This document shows, in pieces, positions 5,114-5,392 of a stretch of 5,392 nucleotides of DNA. This DNA is from Hyphomicrobiaceae bacterium. Its GTDB lineage: Bacteria > Pseudomonadota > Alphaproteobacteria > Rhizobiales > Hyphomicrobiaceae. The notes under the pieces were generated by a model. It ran no database searches and had not been told where the DNA came from. It saw nothing but the letters and a program-made list of their open reading frames with translations. Where the stretch lies: positions 1 through 5,392 of the forward strand of contig JAGRKR010000225.1 of the NCBI GenBank assembly GCA_020442225.1. Reading direction: 5' to 3'. The translations under genes and the position numbers were made by a program. Numbering within the stretch: position 1 is the stretch's first letter; each line of letters starts with the position of its first letter.

Positions 5114-5392
5114 CTAGGCGCGCGCCAGGGTCACGCAAACGGTGTCCACGATATCGCTCACGCTGGCGCCACGCGACAAGTCCGATACCGGCCGGGCGAA
5201 GCCTTGCAGAAACGGCCCGATTGCCTTCGCGCCGGCCAGGTACTGCGTCAGCTTGTAGCCGATATTGCCGGCATCGAGGTCGGGGAAGACGAGAACGTTC
5301 GCTGCGCCGCCCACGACGGAGGGCGTCTTGAGTTTCTTGGCCGCGACCGCCGGCGCCAGGGCGGCATCGGCCTGCATCTCGCCGTCGACCGC
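5114..5392 (-). CDS. pta: phosphate acetyltransferase, C-terminal part
   Basis: The last 92 codons and TAG stop of a gene entering from the right edge. Phosphate acetyltransferase interconverts acetyl-CoA and acetyl phosphate in the cytoplasm, usually with acetate kinase. The fragment shows the family's C-terminal hallmarks in order: [11 protein letters not shown], then [40 protein letters not shown] and a closing [30 protein letters not shown] and the QG-x(4)-P-V-x-DLSRG strings are typical of Pta proper. The bifunctional enoyl-CoA hydratase/phosphate acetyltransferases differ at the C-terminus as I recall them, so fusion to a hydratase domain is less likely. The N-terminal part, its start and any partner gene (acetate kinase or phosphoketolase) lie outside the window. 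Transcription ends at the minus-strand hairpin at 4917-4944. It is convergent with the small gene and probably unrelated to it. Confidence 0.93.
   Translation of the reverse strand, partial: AVDGEMQADAALAPAVAAKKLKTPSVVGGAANVLVFPDLDAGNIGYKLTQYLAGAKAIGPFLQGFARPVSDLSRGASVSDIVDTVCVTLARA

Noticed and set aside
4815..5117. Plus-strand open frame of 100 codons downstream of the orphan promoter
   Set aside because: It begins inside the terminator stem and has an Arg/Pro/Ser-rich translation. Neither its first ATG nor the internal ATG near 4960 has a ribosome site.

Overview
This is a GC-rich chromosomal window (high GC, with G/C at most third codon positions) from a proteobacterium. The style of the genes (the CoA-transferase/acyl-CoA dehydrogenase/MmgE-PrpD set, the Pta C-terminus) suggests an alphaproteobacterium, perhaps Hyphomicrobiales, but this is a judgement by eye and not a proven placement. 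There are six protein-coding genes, two of them cut by the window edges. I see no tRNA, rRNA, insertion sequence, CRISPR array or phage feature.

Left part (1-2928, minus strand): a three-gene set transcribed right to left. It starts with an MmgE/PrpD-family protein (1477-2928), continues with an acyl-CoA dehydrogenase (220-1398, GTG start), and ends with a class III (CaiB/BaiF) CoA-transferase whose first 62 residues lie in the window (1-186). Gaps are 78 and 33 bases, so one transcript is likely. A GC-rich hairpin sits in the first gap.

Centre (2929-4321): a 124-bp divergent control region separates the set from a plus-strand MFS transporter (3053-4321). It holds an 18-bp imperfect palindrome centred on CCATATGG that overlaps plausible -10 elements in both directions. 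The arrangement suggests one regulator controls uptake (MFS) and catabolism (CoA activation, oxidation, and hydration/dehydration or decarboxylation) of one carboxylic acid. The substrate cannot be read from the sequence.

Right part (4322-5392): a 181-bp spacer rich in TGC/GCA palindromes and repeated TGCAGCG words precedes a 70-residue protein (4503-4715) of unknown function with a near-perfect Shine-Dalgarno sequence. It is followed by a strong hairpin and an intrinsic terminator. Then comes a gene-free stretch (4716-5113) that also holds a consensus-like plus-strand promoter overlapping a minus-strand terminator. The window ends in the C-terminal 92 codons of a minus-strand phosphate acetyltransferase gene (pta).

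The most interesting items are the divergent operator/promoter, the palindrome cluster before the small gene, the small protein with its structured 3' UTR, and the orphan promoter pointing at the 3' end of pta.
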